From a virus, in IMG/VR virus record IMGVR_UViG_3300006330_000002, positions 1-37,415 of that record: a stretch of 37,415 bases of DNA; one strand, given 5' to 3'. The position numbers and the translations under genes are program-made. The notes below the pieces were generated by a model. It searched no databases and had not been told where the DNA came from. It saw nothing but the letters and a program-made list of their open reading frames with translations. Positions 7,613 through 15,785 of the stretch are shown one piece after another. The first letter of the stretch is position 1. Each line of letters begins with the position of its first letter.

Positions 7613-7995
7613 TGGCCAACCCGCGCGTCACCGATCCCCGCAACGGCAAGATGTTCGCCGAGGTCGCCGATGTCATCGGCGAGCCGGCGACGATGACGCT
7701 GTGCGAGTGGTTCGGCGGCGTGCGCTTCTACGTGCCGCGCGCGATCGGCGCCAACGACAAGATCGCCCAGGCCATCGGCCGGGACGCCGCCAACAAGCTG
7801 GCGGAATATTTTCATGGCACCAACATCGACCTGCCCAAGGCCTATCTGGGACGCCAGCGCGTCGTGGAGCTTAAGGCGCAGGGATTGAACGCGCGCGAAA
7901 TAGCGCTTGCCACAGGCTACACGGATCGTCACGTTCGCCACATCCTTGCCGACGAGCGCGAGGATGACGGGCAGCTGTCTCTGCCAGGCTTCTAA
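7612..7995 (+). CDS. mor: Mor/C-family transcription activator
   Basis: A 127-residue protein of the Mu Mor (middle operon regulator) family. The N-terminal dimerisation part includes GGVRFYVPRAIGANDKIAQAIG (about 35-56), the stretch that in Mor carries the conserved Tyr-x-Pro strand followed by the basic helix. A C-terminal HTH at about 90-112 (GLNAREIALATGYTDRHVRHI) should contact DNA. Mor and C bind dyad sites upstream of weak promoters and recruit RNA polymerase. It is the last gene before a perfect palindrome (8007-8024) and the lysis operon. No second Mor/C paralogue is seen, so it may serve both middle and late functions. Confidence 0.9.
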   Translation: MANPRVTDPRNGKMFAEVADVIGEPATMTLCEWFGGVRFYVPRAIGANDKIAQAIGRDAANKLAEYFHGTNIDLPKAYLGRQRVVELKAQGLNAREIALATGYTDRHVRHILADEREDDGQLSLPGF

Positions 7996-8006
7996 GAGGC
8001 GCGCCG

Positions 8007-8024
8007 GGCGGAGATATCTCCGCC
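8007..8024 (+). promoter_or_regulatory. Late-operon operator palindrome, copy 1
   Basis: GGCGGAGATATCTCCGCC is a perfect 18-bp palindrome in the 63-bp gap between mor and the endolysin gene. Seventeen nucleotides (8006-8022) recur exactly at 20072-20088 before the second late block. The dyad centre is 43.5 bp before the A of the endolysin ATG, the distance at which Mu Mor sits from its transcription start. No Shine-Dalgarno sequence precedes that ATG. Likely the activator site of a late promoter. As RNA it could also fold and is followed by TTT, so an early-operon terminator is an alternative or additional role. Confidence 0.7.
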
Positions 8025-8058
8025 TTTAGGATGGGCCTTTCTCCCGCATAGCTTCCCC

Positions 8059-8700
8059 ATGAACGGGGACAATCACATCATCGTCGAGGGCTGGAGCCCG
8101 CGCTTCGCCAGCGCCGTCGACGCGCTGCTCGGTATCGAGGGCGGCTTCGTCGACGATCCGGTCGATCGCGGCGGCGCGACCAAATATGGCTGGTCGCTGC
8201 GCACGCTGATCGGCGAAGGAAAGATCGACCTGGACGGCGACGGGTTCGCCGATTTCGACCTGGACATGGACGGCGACATCGACGGCGCCGACGTGGCCAA
8301 GCTGACGCGCGGCGACGCCAAGTTCCTTTATCATCGTTGCTTCTGGCTGCGCCTCGACGCGGACAGCTGGGCGCGCCCGATCGGCGAGATGCTGTTCGAC
8401 CAGGCGGTCAATGGCGGCATGGTCGCGGCGAAGAAGCTGCTGCAGCGGGCGATCAACGCGAGCCTCACCAAATATCGGCTCAACACCCCGCTGCTCAAGG
8501 TGGACGGGGTATTGGGCGACAAGACCCGCGCAGCCATGGACGCCGTCGTCGCGGTGCCGGCAGCCGGCATGGCGGCGATCGTCATCGCCTATCGCGATGC
8601 GGCCAAGGATCGCTATCGCGCCATCGCCGCCGCCAACCCGTCACAGAAGCGATTCCTCGCCGGCTGGCTCAACCGCGCCGACAAGCTGGGGCGCAGCTGA
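8059..8700 (+). CDS. GH108 endolysin (N-acetylmuramidase-like) with EF-hand-like insert
   Basis: A 213-residue lysis enzyme expected to cut peptidoglycan in the periplasm. The GH108 core starts with GIEGGFVDDPVDRGGATKYG (25-44), where Glu27 is the predicted catalytic acid, and the C-terminal part (about 140-213) is a peptidoglycan-binding domain. Residues 57-78 contain two back-to-back Asp-rich loops: D57-x-D59-x-D61-G, and D67-x-D69-x-D71-G-D73 through Asp78. The second fits a 12-residue EF-hand calcium loop. There is no signal peptide, so release needs a holin or another route. It is the first gene after the palindrome and has no Shine-Dalgarno sequence before its ATG. Confidence 0.9.
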   Translation: MNGDNHIIVEGWSPRFASAVDALLGIEGGFVDDPVDRGGATKYGWSLRTLIGEGKIDLDGDGFADFDLDMDGDIDGADVAKLTRGDAKFLYHRCFWLRLDADSWARPIGEMLFDQAVNGGMVAAKKLLQRAINASLTKYRLNTPLLKVDGVLGDKTRAAMDAVVAVPAAGMAAIVIAYRDAAKDRYRAIAAANPSQKRFLAGWLNRADKLGRS

Positions 8701-9071
8701 TGGGCTGGATCGCCGCCTGGTTCGCTTCGGCTGGCCTCAGCGAAAGGCGCGCGCGGCAGATCGCGATCGGCGTGATCGTGCTGCTGATCCTCGCCGCGCT
8801 CTGGCTTGGGAAGATGGCTTACGACCGGGCGCTGATCGCCCGCCATGAACATGCCGCGACGACCGAGCAGCTGCGCGACGATCGCGCGGCCGATGCCGTC
8901 GCCGCCACCCGCCGCCGCGCGGACGACGCCCGGCTGGAGGCCGAGGCCGATGCCCTGGAAAGGATCACCGAAAATGCGATCGACCCGCTGGCTGCTCGCC
9001 GCCGCTATTATGACTGCGTCCGGCTGCAGCAGCAGGCCCGCGCCGCCGGCCATCTCACACCCGCCTGCTGA
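8700..9071 (+). CDS. Inner-membrane spanin-like protein (Rz-like)
   Basis: A 123-residue protein with one membrane helix at about residues 20-38 (IAIGVIVLLILAALWLG) and a long charged periplasmic helix to about 90, the plan of an i-spanin. It starts by overlapping the endolysin stop (ATGA at 8699-8702 region). An Rz1-like lipoprotein gene begins inside its 3' end in another frame, the classical nested Rz/Rz1 arrangement. In other phages the pair fuses inner and outer membranes at the last lysis step. Sequence identity to known Rz proteins is weak, so the call rests on topology and gene order. Confidence 0.75.
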   Translation: MGWIAAWFASAGLSERRARQIAIGVIVLLILAALWLGKMAYDRALIARHEHAATTEQLRDDRAADAVAATRRRADDARLEAEADALERITENAIDPLAARRRYYDCVRLQQQARAAGHLTPAC

Positions 9072-9270
9072 TGACCTGCGCTGCCAGGATGAACCGACCG
9101 CGCCCCTGTCGCCGGCAGGCGAGCTTTCGGCCGAACAGGTCGCAGCATTTGAACGCGATGCGCTCGCCTTCGACAGCGCCGCGCTGCTGGCCGGGCGCAG
9201 CTGCCGCGACGCGTTGGCGCGGGTGTGCCGCTGGCACCGCGCGCGCGGCATGGCGGTGACCTGCCCATGA
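8974..9270 (+). CDS. Outer-membrane spanin-like lipoprotein (Rz1-like), nested
   Basis: A 98-residue ORF that starts inside the Rz-like gene in a different frame and shares 98 nt with it. The start MRSTRWLLAAAIMTASGC has basic n-region, hydrophobic core and a lipobox-like A-S-G-C with Cys18 as the lipidation site. A Pro-rich stretch follows (RPAPPAISHPPAD), typical of Rz1. The frame is open further upstream, but only this ATG gives a lipoprotein signal. The C-terminal half is longer than most Rz1 proteins and has three more Cys. Ala rather than Leu at the lipobox -3 position is less common. It overlaps the next gene's ATG by four bases. Confidence 0.72.
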   Translation: MRSTRWLLAAAIMTASGCSSRPAPPAISHPPADDLRCQDEPTAPLSPAGELSAEQVAAFERDALAFDSAALLAGRSCRDALARVCRWHRARGMAVTCP

Positions 9271-11747
9271 GCATGTTCGGGACTCCTGCAACGGATGCAG
9301 CCCTGGAGGCGCGCGTCGCCCAGCTGGAAGCAGCGCTGGCGTCACTCTCCGGAACGGTGACCGGCAATGCCGGGGATGCGGCCGGTGCGATCGATGCGGT
9401 CGCACAGGACCGGCAGGCGGGCGACGCAGCCGGCCAGCAGGCCATCAATGATGCGGTCGAGGGAAGCGTGCGCCGCACCGAGCAGGTGGCGGGGCAATTG
9501 GGTGACGAGATCATCCAACGCGCGCAGGAAACTCAGCATCTTGGCGAACGGCTCGACGCGGTGCTGGACGACGCGGCCGAGGCAGCAGAGGAGGCTGCTG
9601 CTCCCCAGGTGGCGCTGGCCGCCTTTTATGCAGGCAATGCCGCCGACGAGCGCGCCGCCGCGTCCGCTGCTGCCCATGATGCCGCCCTCGCCCGTGACGC
9701 GGCGATGTCGAGCGGCACGCTTTACGCCACCATCGCCGAAGGGTTGGCGGCGTCCGCCGAGAACCAGGTATTCCGCGTGCTGAAGGTGAATGGCAAGGCG
9801 ATCGCCATCTACCGGAAGGTGGCCGGCGAGGCGGTCTATATCGACGGCTTCACCAGCGACGAGCTGGTCAGTCCGCTGGTCGAGCATATCGTCATATCGA
9901 CGACGCGGCCGACCGGCTTTGGCGATGCCTATGGCGCCAACATGTTCGACATGAGCGGCGGCCCTGATCGCCGTTACCCCCGCGCGCCGGGCATGCAGAT
10001 CGGGTGGGCCTTCATCACGTCGCAGGATGGCGATACCGACCTCGACAACACCTATGTGCGAGCGCGCGGCGTCAAGATGGGGAGCGGCGCGGTCTATGAT
10101 ACCGGCAGGTCGCCCTTTTCGGTGCGGGACTATTATGGCGCGACCCTGATCGACATGCATGGCGGGCCGCAGGGGCGCGCCCTGCGCACGGCCGGCGGGT
10201 TCCAGTTCGACGGCATCTATATGGGAGAGTCGTCGGGCGACCGCTTCATCGTGCGGGATGCCTATGGCGCCTGGCGCGAACTGGCATTCATCGACCAGTT
10301 GCCGGAGAGCGGCAACAGTGGCGGCACGTTCAACGACTATGCGGCGCGCGACGCGATCAACGTCGCTTGGTCGATGGCGGGGCGTGACGAAATCCTGCCG
10401 ATGGTGCAGCCGCTCGAACGCGACACCGTCTATCTGCTGGCCGGAGACGGGCAGAGCTTCGACCGGGGCAGCGCGGCTTATCCGCCGCTCACCACAGGCA
10501 CCCCGAACTATTCCGACATGTATGTCTATATGCTGGGCGATGCCAACCGCCCAGCCGGGCAGACGACGACGACCTACGACCCGCTGACGTCCGGCGACAT
10601 CAAGCCTCTCGCCGCGGTCGCGCACATCAACGGCGTCAAACAGACGAACGCGCAGCTGGAGGCGCTCGGGCCGGACACCAGCGTTCCGGCCGAAGGCCAC
10701 ATGATTTCGGCGGCCTACTGGTTCCGGCAGCAGTGCCTTGCCCATTTCGGCGTCAGCGAAGCGCCCGACATGCCGTTCGTGGTCATGCAGTGCGGCGTGG
10801 GAGGGCAGCCGTTGGCGGCGCTGCTGAAGGGAGCCAATCCCGAATATTATAACCGCATCCTGAGCGGCATGGATCAGGTGATGGCGCACCCCGATTTCGC
10901 CGGCAAGAAGTTCCGCGTCCTGCTGGTGGACTTCAGCCATGGCCAGGCCGATTATGCGGCAGGCACCGGTGGCGCGCACAATACCGAAGCGCTTTATTTC
11001 AATGGCGTGCAGCAGCTGCGCAATCAGCTCAACGCCGACATCGCGCTGCGGATTCCCGATCAGAAATTCCCGCCGGCCTGGTTCATCAGCCAGGCGACCG
11101 GGCCGTTCGTCACGGATGCGACCGACCTTCACGTCGCCAATGCGCAACTGCGCCTGTGCGCGGAGGTCCCCGGCTTCTTCTGGGCGCAGCCCGACTATCC
11201 GGTGGTCAATGTGCCATCGGGCCATCCCGACAATAACGGGCAGCGCTGGCGCGGCCAGTATCATGCGATCTGCTGGGGCGACGTGCTGCTGCGCGGGCGC
11301 AGGCCCGCCATCGTGCGCGCGCGGGCGGCGACGTGGAGCGCGACCAGCAACGAAGTCATCCTCGACCTTATCGGGCCAGGGCCGCTGGAGGCAGGCACGC
11401 CCTATGAAGGCTTCTCCCCGGTGTCGCTCTCGAACCTCGGCCTGTCCGCCCGCGATAGTGTCGGCGTCATCGATCTGAACGACGTGCGGTTCGTCGGCGC
11501 CATGACCATCGCCGCCACGCTGTCGCGCACGCCGCGCGAGGCCCCGGTCATCCTGGGCGGCACCAAGCTGGCGTCCAACGGCTATCTGGGGATCATGTCA
11601 CGATCCCGCGCGGTGTCGGCGGAGCACTATACCGTCATCCCCAACGCCGGCCAGCATCCGTCGGCGGCCGTGCCCGAACTGATCGACAAGCCCTATCCGC
11701 TGCACATCTGGTGTGCGGCCTTCTCACTCATCGCGGAGGAAATCTGA
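9267..11747 (+). CDS. Large SGNH-hydrolase/esterase with fibre-like N-terminus
   Basis: An 826-residue protein. Residues 1-165 are Ala-rich heptad-like sequence like tail-fibre stems. A beta region repeats a D-x-YGA unit at about 220, 288 and 331. From about 385 a SGNH/sialate O-acetylesterase-like domain begins: GDGQS with nucleophile Ser397, Gly512-Gly513 in the G block, a HGQADY block, and His653 in SGHPDNNGQRWRG. The Asp normally three residues before that His is Pro650 here, so the third catalytic residue must differ or come from elsewhere. Likely role: de-O-acetylation of a surface glycan, or a receptor-binding spike. The ATG at 9267 overlaps the Rz1-like stop. Its position beside lysis genes is unlike Mu. 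Confidence 0.7.
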   Translation: MSMFGTPATDAALEARVAQLEAALASLSGTVTGNAGDAAGAIDAVAQDRQAGDAAGQQAINDAVEGSVRRTEQVAGQLGDEIIQRAQETQHLGERLDAVLDDAAEAAEEAAAPQVALAAFYAGNAADERAAASAAAHDAALARDAAMSSGTLYATIAEGLAASAENQVFRVLKVNGKAIAIYRKVAGEAVYIDGFTSDELVSPLVEHIVISTTRPTGFGDAYGANMFDMSGGPDRRYPRAPGMQIGWAFITSQDGDTDLDNTYVRARGVKMGSGAVYDTGRSPFSVRDYYGATLIDMHGGPQGRALRTAGGFQFDGIYMGESSGDRFIVRDAYGAWRELAFIDQLPESGNSGGTFNDYAARDAINVAWSMAGRDEILPMVQPLERDTVYLLAGDGQSFDRGSAAYPPLTTGTPNYSDMYVYMLGDANRPAGQTTTTYDPLTSGDIKPLAAVAHINGVKQTNAQLEALGPDTSVPAEGHMISAAYWFRQQCLAHFGVSEAPDMPFVVMQCGVGGQPLAALLKGANPEYYNRILSGMDQVMAHPDFAGKKFRVLLVDFSHGQADYAAGTGGAHNTEALYFNGVQQLRNQLNADIALRIPDQKFPPAWFISQATGPFVTDATDLHVANAQLRLCAEVPGFFWAQPDYPVVNVPSGHPDNNGQRWRGQYHAICWGDVLLRGRRPAIVRARAATWSATSNEVILDLIGPGPLEAGTPYEGFSPVSLSNLGLSARDSVGVIDLNDVRFVGAMTIAATLSRTPREAPVILGGTKLASNGYLGIMSRSRAVSAEHYTVIPNAGQHPSAAVPELIDKPYPLHIWCAAFSLIAEEI

Positions 11748-11748
11748 C

Positions 11749-12561
11749 ATGGCCGGCATGACCTTGAATGTTGCGGACGGCGACTATTGGGCCGTGGGCA
11801 ATTTCGAAATGGACGCCCCACGCGGCGCGCGGCTGACCGCCATCTTCGGTTCGGCGATGTCCAGGATCACGCGCAACATGGCCGATCCGACCAATCCCAT
11901 GCGAGTCCGGGGGCAAGCGCCGGAGCTGTTCGATCATTATGCCCGCACGACCTCGGGCTTTCCGACCACGGCAAAATCACTCTGGACCGGGGTGGAAGCG
12001 ACCGCGGAATATTCGTGGTTCGTGGCCTGTCGCGGCGTCCGTCCGGACGTGTCGAACATCCCCCTGATCGGCAACCTGGCGTCGTCCTGGATCGACAACC
12101 CGACTATCGGTGCGTCGATCACCGGCCAGACCATGTTGCTGAACAATGTGGGCGCGGCCAATGACAACAAGTGGCGGCTGACCGGCCAGTGCACCGTCTA
12201 CAGCGGCAACCCGGCCACTGTCTCCAATTCGGTGGCCAGCACGGGGGACGTCGACTTTTCGGCCGATCCCTTCGTCATCTGCATGGTGCGGCGGAACGCT
12301 GCCGGCGTCATCACTGCCGAAATCGTGGGCGTCCTCCCCGCCGCCTCCGCCGCATCCGCTCTGCCCGCTGCGCTGGGCGGCGAGCTGGTGCTGGGCACCA
12401 CCTATACGGGCGTCGCCACAGGGCAGGCCGACATTGCCTTTGTCCATATGGCCGACGAATATCTGCCGGACGCAGAGGCCTACATGAACTGCCGCCAGAT
12501 CAGGCGCTTCTGCGACGATCATGGCTGCATGATCTACGCGCCGCTCGGGATTCCCGCCTGA
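11749..12561 (+). CDS. Companion of the esterase, possible beta-sandwich surface protein
   Basis: A 270-residue protein of unrecognised family, starting at ATG 11749 after GCGGAGGA with about 8-nt spacing, one base past the esterase stop. It is rich in small and beta-forming residues (GQTMLLNN, CTVYSGNP, ADPFVICMVRRN, IAFVHMADEYL) and resembles lectin or LamG-like beta-sandwich proteins. Four Cys are scattered. There is no signal peptide or membrane helix. Given its immediate coupling to the esterase, it may be a second receptor-binding or capping protein of the same spike; this is inference from position and composition. Confidence 0.6.
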   Translation: MAGMTLNVADGDYWAVGNFEMDAPRGARLTAIFGSAMSRITRNMADPTNPMRVRGQAPELFDHYARTTSGFPTTAKSLWTGVEATAEYSWFVACRGVRPDVSNIPLIGNLASSWIDNPTIGASITGQTMLLNNVGAANDNKWRLTGQCTVYSGNPATVSNSVASTGDVDFSADPFVICMVRRNAAGVITAEIVGVLPAASAASALPAALGGELVLGTTYTGVATGQADIAFVHMADEYLPDAEAYMNCRQIRRFCDDHGCMIYAPLGIPA

Positions 12562-12607
12562 GATGATGCAGCTCCTCGCCCTTTACCTTGGGATCGTCAT
12601 CTGAGCC

Positions 12608-13036
12608 ATGCGCCACCTTACGATTCCTCCCGCCCTGTTCCTGCCGACGTGGAGCGGCGCCGCGATCGCGGCCGGCGTGCAAGATGCCGCCGCGCCGATC
12701 GGCCAGGCGCTGGTGCATGTCGCCTGGCTCGGCATCAACGTGCCGATCGTCTCAGCGATCCTCGCTGTGCTGGGCGTGGTGCTGGCCCGGCCGATCGCGC
12801 CCAAGGGGCCGGCTCCGCTGACGCTGTGGCAGACGCTGTGCGTCTACGCGATTACGGCGCTGCTGCTCTTGTCCTGGGTGATCGAGCGGCGGCCCGGCTT
12901 CCTCTTCACCTTCGTCATGTCGATCGGCCTCAGTTTCTCGATCCTGTCGGTCCTCGAAATCATCGGCGACCAGGCGCGCGGCTTTTTCTCGCGGCTCGCT
13001 GCCGCATTCACGATCAAGGAGGGCAGTGATGCCTAG
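12608..13036 (+). CDS. Holin-like membrane protein
   Basis: A 142-residue protein with three clear hydrophobic segments at about 37-60, 76-92 and 97-119, a short basic loop between the first two and a charged C-terminus. Size, topology and position after the lysis and esterase genes suggest a holin that forms membrane lesions to release the cytoplasmic endolysin, but I recognise no named holin family. It overlaps the next gene by eight bases. Confidence 0.55.
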   Translation: MRHLTIPPALFLPTWSGAAIAAGVQDAAAPIGQALVHVAWLGINVPIVSAILAVLGVVLARPIAPKGPAPLTLWQTLCVYAITALLLLSWVIERRPGFLFTFVMSIGLSFSILSVLEIIGDQARGFFSRLAAAFTIKEGSDA

Positions 13037-13382
13037 CATTTTCGAGTGGGTGATCATCACCGCGATCATCGTGGGGATCGCCTATGTCGGCATCGTCCAG
13101 GCGCGCCGCGCGGGCCAGGCCAATCCCGTGTCCACCCGAAGACTGGAAAAGGAGCTGAGCGCCCTGTCCGGCAAGGTCGGCCAGCTTGGCGGGAAAGTCA
13201 CCGCGCTCACCCAGAAGGTCGACCAGGTCGAGCGCGAGAGCGTCACCCGGCACGATATCGAGGCGCTGAAGGAACTGATCGAAGCCAAGCATCAGGCGCG
13301 CGGCGACATGATGATCAGGGTCGAAGGCGACCTGTCGATCATCAAGAATTACCTGCTTGAGAAAGGGCTGGGAGGCCGCTGA
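13029..13382 (+). CDS. DUF2730-like protein (Mu gp25 type)
   Basis: A 117-residue protein with an N-terminal transmembrane helix at about 4-25 and a coiled coil from about 38 to 90 (LEKELSALSGKVGQLGGKV and following heptads), the pattern of the Mu gp25/DUF2730 family found just before packaging genes. ATG 13029 lies six bases after GGAGG (13018-13022); the GTG one codon upstream is a weaker choice. Function in Mu is unknown. Its stop overlaps the next ATG by one base. Confidence 0.75.
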   Translation: MPSIFEWVIITAIIVGIAYVGIVQARRAGQANPVSTRRLEKELSALSGKVGQLGGKVTALTQKVDQVERESVTRHDIEALKELIEAKHQARGDMMIRVEGDLSIIKNYLLEKGLGGR

Positions 13383-13684
13383 TGAGCGAGTTTTCAAACC
13401 TCTATGACGGCCATGTGCGCCTGGCCATCCTGCGCCTGCTGGACAGCCAGCCAGGCTATTGCGCCAATGACAGCGTGCTGGCGACGGCGGTGCAGGCGCT
13501 GGGCCTCAGCTGCACACGCGACCAGATGCGCAGCCACATCCACTGGCTGAAGGACGTCGGTGCTGCGACGCTGCTGACGCCCATGGATGGCGTGATCGTC
13601 GCGACCCTGACGGAGCGCGGCGCGGACGTCGCCAACGGCCGATCCACCATTCCGGGCATCCAGCGCCCCAGCCCCAAGGGGTAA
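13382..13684 (+). CDS. Winged-helix phage protein (Mu gp26-like position)
   Basis: A 100-residue protein. Residues 9-75 read as a winged helix: helix VRLAILRLLDSQPG, the pair NDSVLATAVQALGLSCTRDQMRSHIHWLKDVGA, then a wing LLTPMDGVIVATLTERGADVA. It resembles the small ArsR-like phage proteins that sit between DUF2730 and the small terminase gene in Mu-like prophages. It starts one base inside the previous stop and ends just before the small terminase gene. A role in packaging or regulation is not established. Confidence 0.75.
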   Translation: MSEFSNLYDGHVRLAILRLLDSQPGYCANDSVLATAVQALGLSCTRDQMRSHIHWLKDVGAATLLTPMDGVIVATLTERGADVANGRSTIPGIQRPSPKG

Positions 13685-13687
13685 GCC

Positions 13688-14254
13688 ATGCCGCGCAAGC
13701 GCGACACGCCTTCGTCGATCGACCGGCTGCTGCCGTCCATCCAGGAGCTGATCGGCCGCCTGCGCCGCGAAGGCCGCACGATCGATGAAATCCGCGCGAA
13801 ACTGATGGAGCTGGACGTTGACGTGTCGCGATCGGCGCTGGGCCGCCATGTCAAAAGCCTGGCCGACGTGCAGCGCCGCATGCGCGATTCCCGCGAGATC
13901 GCCAACGCCCTGGTCAATCAGTTCGGCGACCAGCCCGATAACAAGCTGGCCCAGGCCAATATCGAGCTGATGCACAGCGTCGTCATGCAGACGCTCACGC
14001 ATATGGAGGAGGATGAGGACGGCAATGTCCGGCCGCTGATGCTCGATCCCAAGGAAGCGATGTTCCTCGCCAGCGCGCTGTCGTCGCTCTCGACCGCCGC
14101 GAAATCCACCGACGACCGGCTGGAGAAAGCGGAAAAGCGCGCCGCGACGAAGGCGACGGCGGAGGCCGCGCAGAAGGCCGTTACCGCCGCGCGCGCGCAG
14201 GGCCTGTCGGCCGATGGCGTTGCGGCGATCCGCCACGCGGTGCTGGGCGCATGA
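13688..14254 (+). CDS. Terminase small subunit (DUF3486, Mu gp27-like)
   Basis: A 188-residue protein of the DUF3486 family. The N-terminus MPRKRDTPSSIDRLLPSIQELIGRLRREGRTIDEIRAKL leads into a HTH with SRSALGRHVKSL at about 51-62, the usual family signature. The middle carries an acidic helix and the C-terminus a charged Ala-rich coiled coil. It would recognise phage DNA ends and recruit the large subunit for headful packaging. It overlaps the large-subunit start by four bases, as expected for a complex made in ratio. Confidence 0.88.
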   Translation: MPRKRDTPSSIDRLLPSIQELIGRLRREGRTIDEIRAKLMELDVDVSRSALGRHVKSLADVQRRMRDSREIANALVNQFGDQPDNKLAQANIELMHSVVMQTLTHMEEDEDGNVRPLMLDPKEAMFLASALSSLSTAAKSTDDRLEKAEKRAATKATAEAAQKAVTAARAQGLSADGVAAIRHAVLGA

Positions 14255-15768
14255 AGCTGCCTCCCGAAGAGATCGCCCGGCGCGAGCGCGCCGCCGATCG
14301 CGCGGCGGCCGAGGCGGCGATCGTGCGCCTGCCCAGGGGCGACGTGCTGCTGGGCTACCAGGGCAAGACGGTCAAGCAGCTCTACACCGGCGTCTCGCTG
14401 CTGGTGATCGAGAAGAGCCGACGCATCGGCCTGACCTGGGGACTGGCCTCCTATGCGACGCTCCGCGCGGCCGCGTCGATGTCGGCCGGCGGCCAGAATG
14501 TCTGGTATATGGGTTATGACAAGGACATGACGCTGGAGTTTATCGAAGTATGCGCCATGTGGGCGCGCGCCTTCGACTGCGCCGTCGAGGAAATGGGCGA
14601 GGTCATCCTGGACGATGGCCCTAATGAGGGCATCAAGGCTTTCTCGATCCGCTTCGCCAGCGGCTTTCGCGTCACCGCGCTGGCCAGCGTGCCGCGCGCG
14701 CTGCGCGGCAAGCAGGGCATCGTCATCATCGACGAAGCCGCCTTCCACAAGAATGTGGACGAAGTGCTCAAGTCCGCGATGGCGCTGCTGATCTGGGGCG
14801 GCCAGGTCATCGTGGTCAGCACCCATGACGGCGTCGGCAATCCCTTCAACAAGCTGATCGGCGATGTGCGCGCGGGGACGCGGCGCGGCGAGGTGCTGAC
14901 CATCACCTTTGCCCAGGCGATGGCCGACGGCCTGTATGAGCGCGTCGCCCTGGTCGCGAAGACGAAAGGCAGCCAGATAGAGCCCAAGGCGGAATGGGAA
15001 GCGAATATCCGCGCCTCCTATGGCGATGACGCGGCCGAGGAGCTGGACTGCATTCCCAAGGTCGGGTCGGGATCGCTCATCTCGATCGAGGACATCATCC
15101 GCGCCGAACATGCCGAGGCGGGCGATCCGGACTTCTATGCCGGCGGTCTCTACGGCATCGGCCGGGACGTGGCGCGCCGACGCGATGGCCAGATCATGTG
15201 GGGCGGCGAGCTGGTGGGCGACGTGACCTGGGTGCGCGACGTCTATGACGAGGTCGGCCAGACCTTCGCGCATCAGGACGCCTATTTCGACAGCCTGTTC
15301 CTGAAGCGCCGCGTCCTGCGCGCGTGCATCGACCAGACGGGCATGGGCGAAAAGGTCGTCGAGGACGCGCAGCTGCGGCACGGCAGCTATCGGGTCGAAG
15401 GTGTGCTGCTCACCGGGCCGAACCGGCTCGACCTGGCGCTTGGCCTCGCCAGCGCTTTCCAGCTCGGCCGCATCCGCATCCCTGCCGCCGATCCGGTGCT
15501 GCGCGCGGACCTGATGGCGATCAAACGGGTGGGCAGCGAGGAAAGCGGATCTGTCCGCATCGTCAATGATGGCACGATCCATGCCGACCGCTTCTGGGCA
15601 GCCGCGCTGATGTGGCGTGCGCTGGGCGTGGAGGCGCAGATGATCGCCTATCGGCCAGTCGCCAAGCGGGCCTGGGACGATGCGCATGGCGGGGACGACA
15701 CGCCGCGCGGAATGACCCAGCGATCGCGGGCGCAGGCGCGCGGGCGCTTTGGCGGCAACGCCTGGTGA
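14251..15768 (+). CDS. Terminase large subunit (Mu gp28-like)
   Basis: A 505-residue packaging motor and nuclease. The ATPase part has a Walker A-like EKSRRIGLTW at 54-63 (the degenerate form usual for the Mu group) and Walker B GIVIIDEAAF with Asp161-Glu162. The RNase H-like nuclease follows, with Asp306 in YGIGRDVAR and Asp361 in ACIDQTGMGEK as metal ligands. Length matches Mu gp28. It follows the small subunit with a four-base overlap and precedes the portal gene by 17 nt. All motifs appear intact. Confidence 0.93.
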   Translation: MKLPPEEIARRERAADRAAAEAAIVRLPRGDVLLGYQGKTVKQLYTGVSLLVIEKSRRIGLTWGLASYATLRAAASMSAGGQNVWYMGYDKDMTLEFIEVCAMWARAFDCAVEEMGEVILDDGPNEGIKAFSIRFASGFRVTALASVPRALRGKQGIVIIDEAAFHKNVDEVLKSAMALLIWGGQVIVVSTHDGVGNPFNKLIGDVRAGTRRGEVLTITFAQAMADGLYERVALVAKTKGSQIEPKAEWEANIRASYGDDAAEELDCIPKVGSGSLISIEDIIRAEHAEAGDPDFYAGGLYGIGRDVARRRDGQIMWGGELVGDVTWVRDVYDEVGQTFAHQDAYFDSLFLKRRVLRACIDQTGMGEKVVEDAQLRHGSYRVEGVLLTGPNRLDLALGLASAFQLGRIRIPAADPVLRADLMAIKRVGSEESGSVRIVNDGTIHADRFWAAALMWRALGVEAQMIAYRPVAKRAWDDAHGGDDTPRGMTQRSRAQARGRFGGNAW

Positions 15769-15785
15769 AGTTGCGGAGACGATAG

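Noticed and set aside
12563-12604. A 13-codon hydrophobic ORF (ATGATG... to TGA) just before the holin-like gene
   Set aside because: Too short to support, no ribosome site of its own; may be chance in the 46-bp gap.
13918-15687. Long minus-strand ORF of 589 codons opposite terminase
   Set aside because: Mirror frame of a clear terminase gene in GC-rich DNA; no start site, no recognised domain. The same holds for long antisense frames at 2752-4464, 4784-7237 and 9342-11264.
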